A program made the translations under genes and the position numbers. A model generated the notes under the pieces. It saw only the letters and a list, made by a program, of their open reading frames with translations. It did not search any database and was not told the DNA's origin. Below, one piece after another: positions 6,640 to 7,655 of a DNA stretch of 7,655 bases; the stretch's first letter is position 1; every line of letters starts with the position of its first letter. This DNA comes from an uncultured Bacteroidales bacterium. Its GTDB lineage: Bacteria > Bacteroidota > Bacteroidia > Bacteroidales > Paludibacteraceae. The stretch is taken from NCBI GenBank assembly GCA_903873355.1, contig CAIQOG010000532.1, positions 1-7,655 on the forward strand. Reading direction: 5' to 3'.

Positions 6640-6670
6640 TTTGGCAATATGCCTCAAAAGCTTAACTTTG
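6640..6670 (+). promoter_or_regulatory. Complete -33/-7 promoter for the M15-like gene
   Basis: TTTG at 6640-6643 and TAACTTTG at 6663-6670 with a 19-bp spacer match the Bacteroides-type promoter (TTTG, about 19-21 bp, TAnnTTTG). The -7 box is again within TTAACTTTGCA (6662-6672). Transcription would begin around 6675-6678, some 15 nt before the ATG at 6691. This decides the start codon: in-frame codons at 6595 (TTG) and 6649 (ATG) lie upstream of or inside this promoter. Confidence 0.75.
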
Positions 6671-6690
6671 CAATTAGAAAACCAATATAT

Positions 6691-7560
6691 ATGTATCAAT
6701 ACCGAACCACATCGTCAGGGAGAAATAAAAGGAGTAGAAGACGAAAAAAAAAGAAATCTATTTTTAAAAACCCCTTACTGTGGATTGTATTACTTCTTTT
6801 CATTTCAACCTATCTAGTTTTTTTTCACAATAAAAAGAGTGGATCTATTTCTAGGTTTACACCTGAAGTTAAGACTGAATTAAAGCAAAACACAGTTATC
6901 GACCAACAACCGGCGATATTAGAAAGAATAAAACCCTATACGCCGGACTGTGATCATGTACGGTTTGCAAATGTACCCATAAAACCCAGCAGCAAGCTTA
7001 ACGACATCAATGATGTACAAATGGAACATGCTCAGAGAAACGGTTTAAAGAGATTTTTTAAGACTGACAAAGAATTGTTTTCAAATATCGAAATTCTTAA
7101 ACGGAAATCTGTTCTTTTTGAGGTTACCGAAAATAATTTTTATCAGTTTAAAACGCTGACACATTCACAACCCTATCTGATTCCCGAGGCTATTGATATG
7201 CTGAACGAAATCGGATACCGCTTTCAGAAAAAGATGGAGGCTAAGAAGAAAAATTATTTCAGGTATCATATCACATCGTTGCTGCGTACCGAAGAAGAAC
7301 AAATCCGACTGCACCATCGCAACGGCAATGCTGCAAACCATTCTACCCATATGTATGGCACCACGATAGATATTTCGTATAAAGATTTTTTCAACACTCG
7401 AACCAATAAAAAAGAAAGCAATTACGACGCTGTGCAGGCAATGACTAAGGTGCTGATTGAAATGCGACAGGAATGCAGGTTGCTTTGCGTCAGGGAGCGT
7501 CACCAATCCTGTTTTCATATTACCGTAGTGGTTTGTCAACCAAATAGAGCAAAAAAATAA
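6691..7560 (+). CDS. Membrane-anchored M15-peptidase-like protein (DUF5715-like)
   Basis: A 289-residue protein with a very basic cytoplasmic N-terminus (RNKRSRRRKKKK, 11-22), one transmembrane helix (about 28-46) and a periplasmic remainder: a type II (N-in) inner-membrane anchor. The C-terminal part carries a pattern of the M15/VanY D-Ala-D-Ala carboxypeptidase fold. SLLRTEEEQ (196-204) resembles the S-x-x-R-[ST]-x-x-x-Q block. H220, G223 and D227 in THMYGTTIDIS match HxxGxxxD. H276 in CFHITV, with E269 nearby, fits the third zinc ligand region. Cell-wall peptide cleavage is therefore plausible but not proven. From memory it resembles a Bacteroidota family catalogued as DUF5715. Five periplasmic cysteines (C87, C262, C266, C274, C282) might form disulfides. 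The start at 6691 follows from the promoter position. It is a single-gene unit, divergent from the nucleotidyltransferase. Confidence 0.8.
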   Translation: MYQYRTTSSGRNKRSRRRKKKKSIFKNPLLWIVLLLFISTYLVFFHNKKSGSISRFTPEVKTELKQNTVIDQQPAILERIKPYTPDCDHVRFANVPIKPSSKLNDINDVQMEHAQRNGLKRFFKTDKELFSNIEILKRKSVLFEVTENNFYQFKTLTHSQPYLIPEAIDMLNEIGYRFQKKMEAKKKNYFRYHITSLLRTEEEQIRLHHRNGNAANHSTHMYGTTIDISYKDFFNTRTNKKESNYDAVQAMTKVLIEMRQECRLLCVRERHQSCFHITVVVCQPNRAKK

Positions 7561-7603
7561 TGAATTTTTCTTTTAAACTATAACAGAAAAGTGTTTTTTT
7601 GAT

Positions 7604-7611
7604 TAACTTTG
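7604..7611 (+). promoter_or_regulatory. -7 promoter box for the tRNA gene at the window end
   Basis: TAACTTTG, within the same 11-mer TTAACTTTGCA (7603-7613) seen at the two other strong promoters. No TTTG stands at the -33 distance. The tRNA begins 18 nt after the box, which fits a short precursor leader. It lies in the 68-nt gap after the M15-like gene, so the tRNA does not depend on that gene's transcription. Confidence 0.65.
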
Positions 7612-7628
7612 CATCTCTTTAAAAAAAT

Positions 7629-7655
7629 GACTTCGTAGCTCAGTTGGTAGAGCAA
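7629..7655 (+). tRNA. 5' part of a tRNA gene, cut by the window edge
   Basis: The last 27 bases fit tRNA positions 1-27. The acceptor strand is GACTTCG (7629-7635), then T8 and A9. The D stem GCTC (7638-7641) pairs with GAGC (7650-7653) around the D loop AGTTGGTA, which holds the invariant A14 and G18-G19. The anticodon lies outside the window, so the amino acid cannot be assigned. The 3' acceptor strand should be close to CGAAGTC if the gene is intact. Confidence 0.9.

Noticed and set aside
6595..6690. In-frame TTG (6595) and ATG (6649) starts for the M15-like gene
   Set aside because: Both lie upstream of or inside the complete promoter (6640-6670), and the extra residues look like translated intergenic DNA.

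Overview
This window looks like ordinary chromosome from a member of the Bacteroidota, most likely the order Bacteroidales. Three things point there: AT-rich DNA with A-rich leaders and no useful Shine-Dalgarno sequences; four upstream regions carrying the phylum's -7 promoter box TAnnTTTG; and the gene types (a short HAD phosphatase, a stand-alone glutamate formimidoyltransferase, and a membrane-anchored M15-like protein). I see no phage, insertion sequence, CRISPR array or defence island.

Layout. Positions 1-2250 hold a forward cluster with gaps of 20-44 nt: recR (recombinational repair), a four-helix membrane protein of unknown function, a minimal HAD phosphatase and a GNAT acetyltransferase. 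After a 66-nt gap comes ftcD (2317-3381), also forward. It converges on a reverse block: manA (3442-4413), galE (4540-5574) and a sugar-nucleotide pyrophosphorylase-like nucleotidyltransferase (5578-6483). A divergent intergenic region (6484-6690) then leads to a forward gene for an inner-membrane-anchored, periplasmic M15-peptidase-like protein (6691-7560). The window ends inside the 5' part of a tRNA gene that has its own -7 box.

How the genes work together. The nucleotidyltransferase and galE are 3 nt apart, so they are almost certainly co-transcribed. Together they would activate a sugar-1-phosphate to an NDP-sugar and epimerise it at C4. ManA, downstream on the same strand, links fructose-6-P and mannose-6-P. 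The block therefore serves nucleotide-sugar supply for surface glycans or sugar salvage. FtcD serves histidine degradation and one-carbon metabolism, but no other hut gene is present here.

No new multi-gene system is evident. The most unusual sequence is non-coding: 7-bp-period repeat blocks with a shared loose consensus (nnnAAYT) sit immediately upstream of the recR and manA start codons, and a 13-bp inverted repeat between galE and manA is built from the same kind of heptads. A second pattern is an extended promoter core, TTAACTTTGCA, found exactly three times, each time upstream of a gene or operon.
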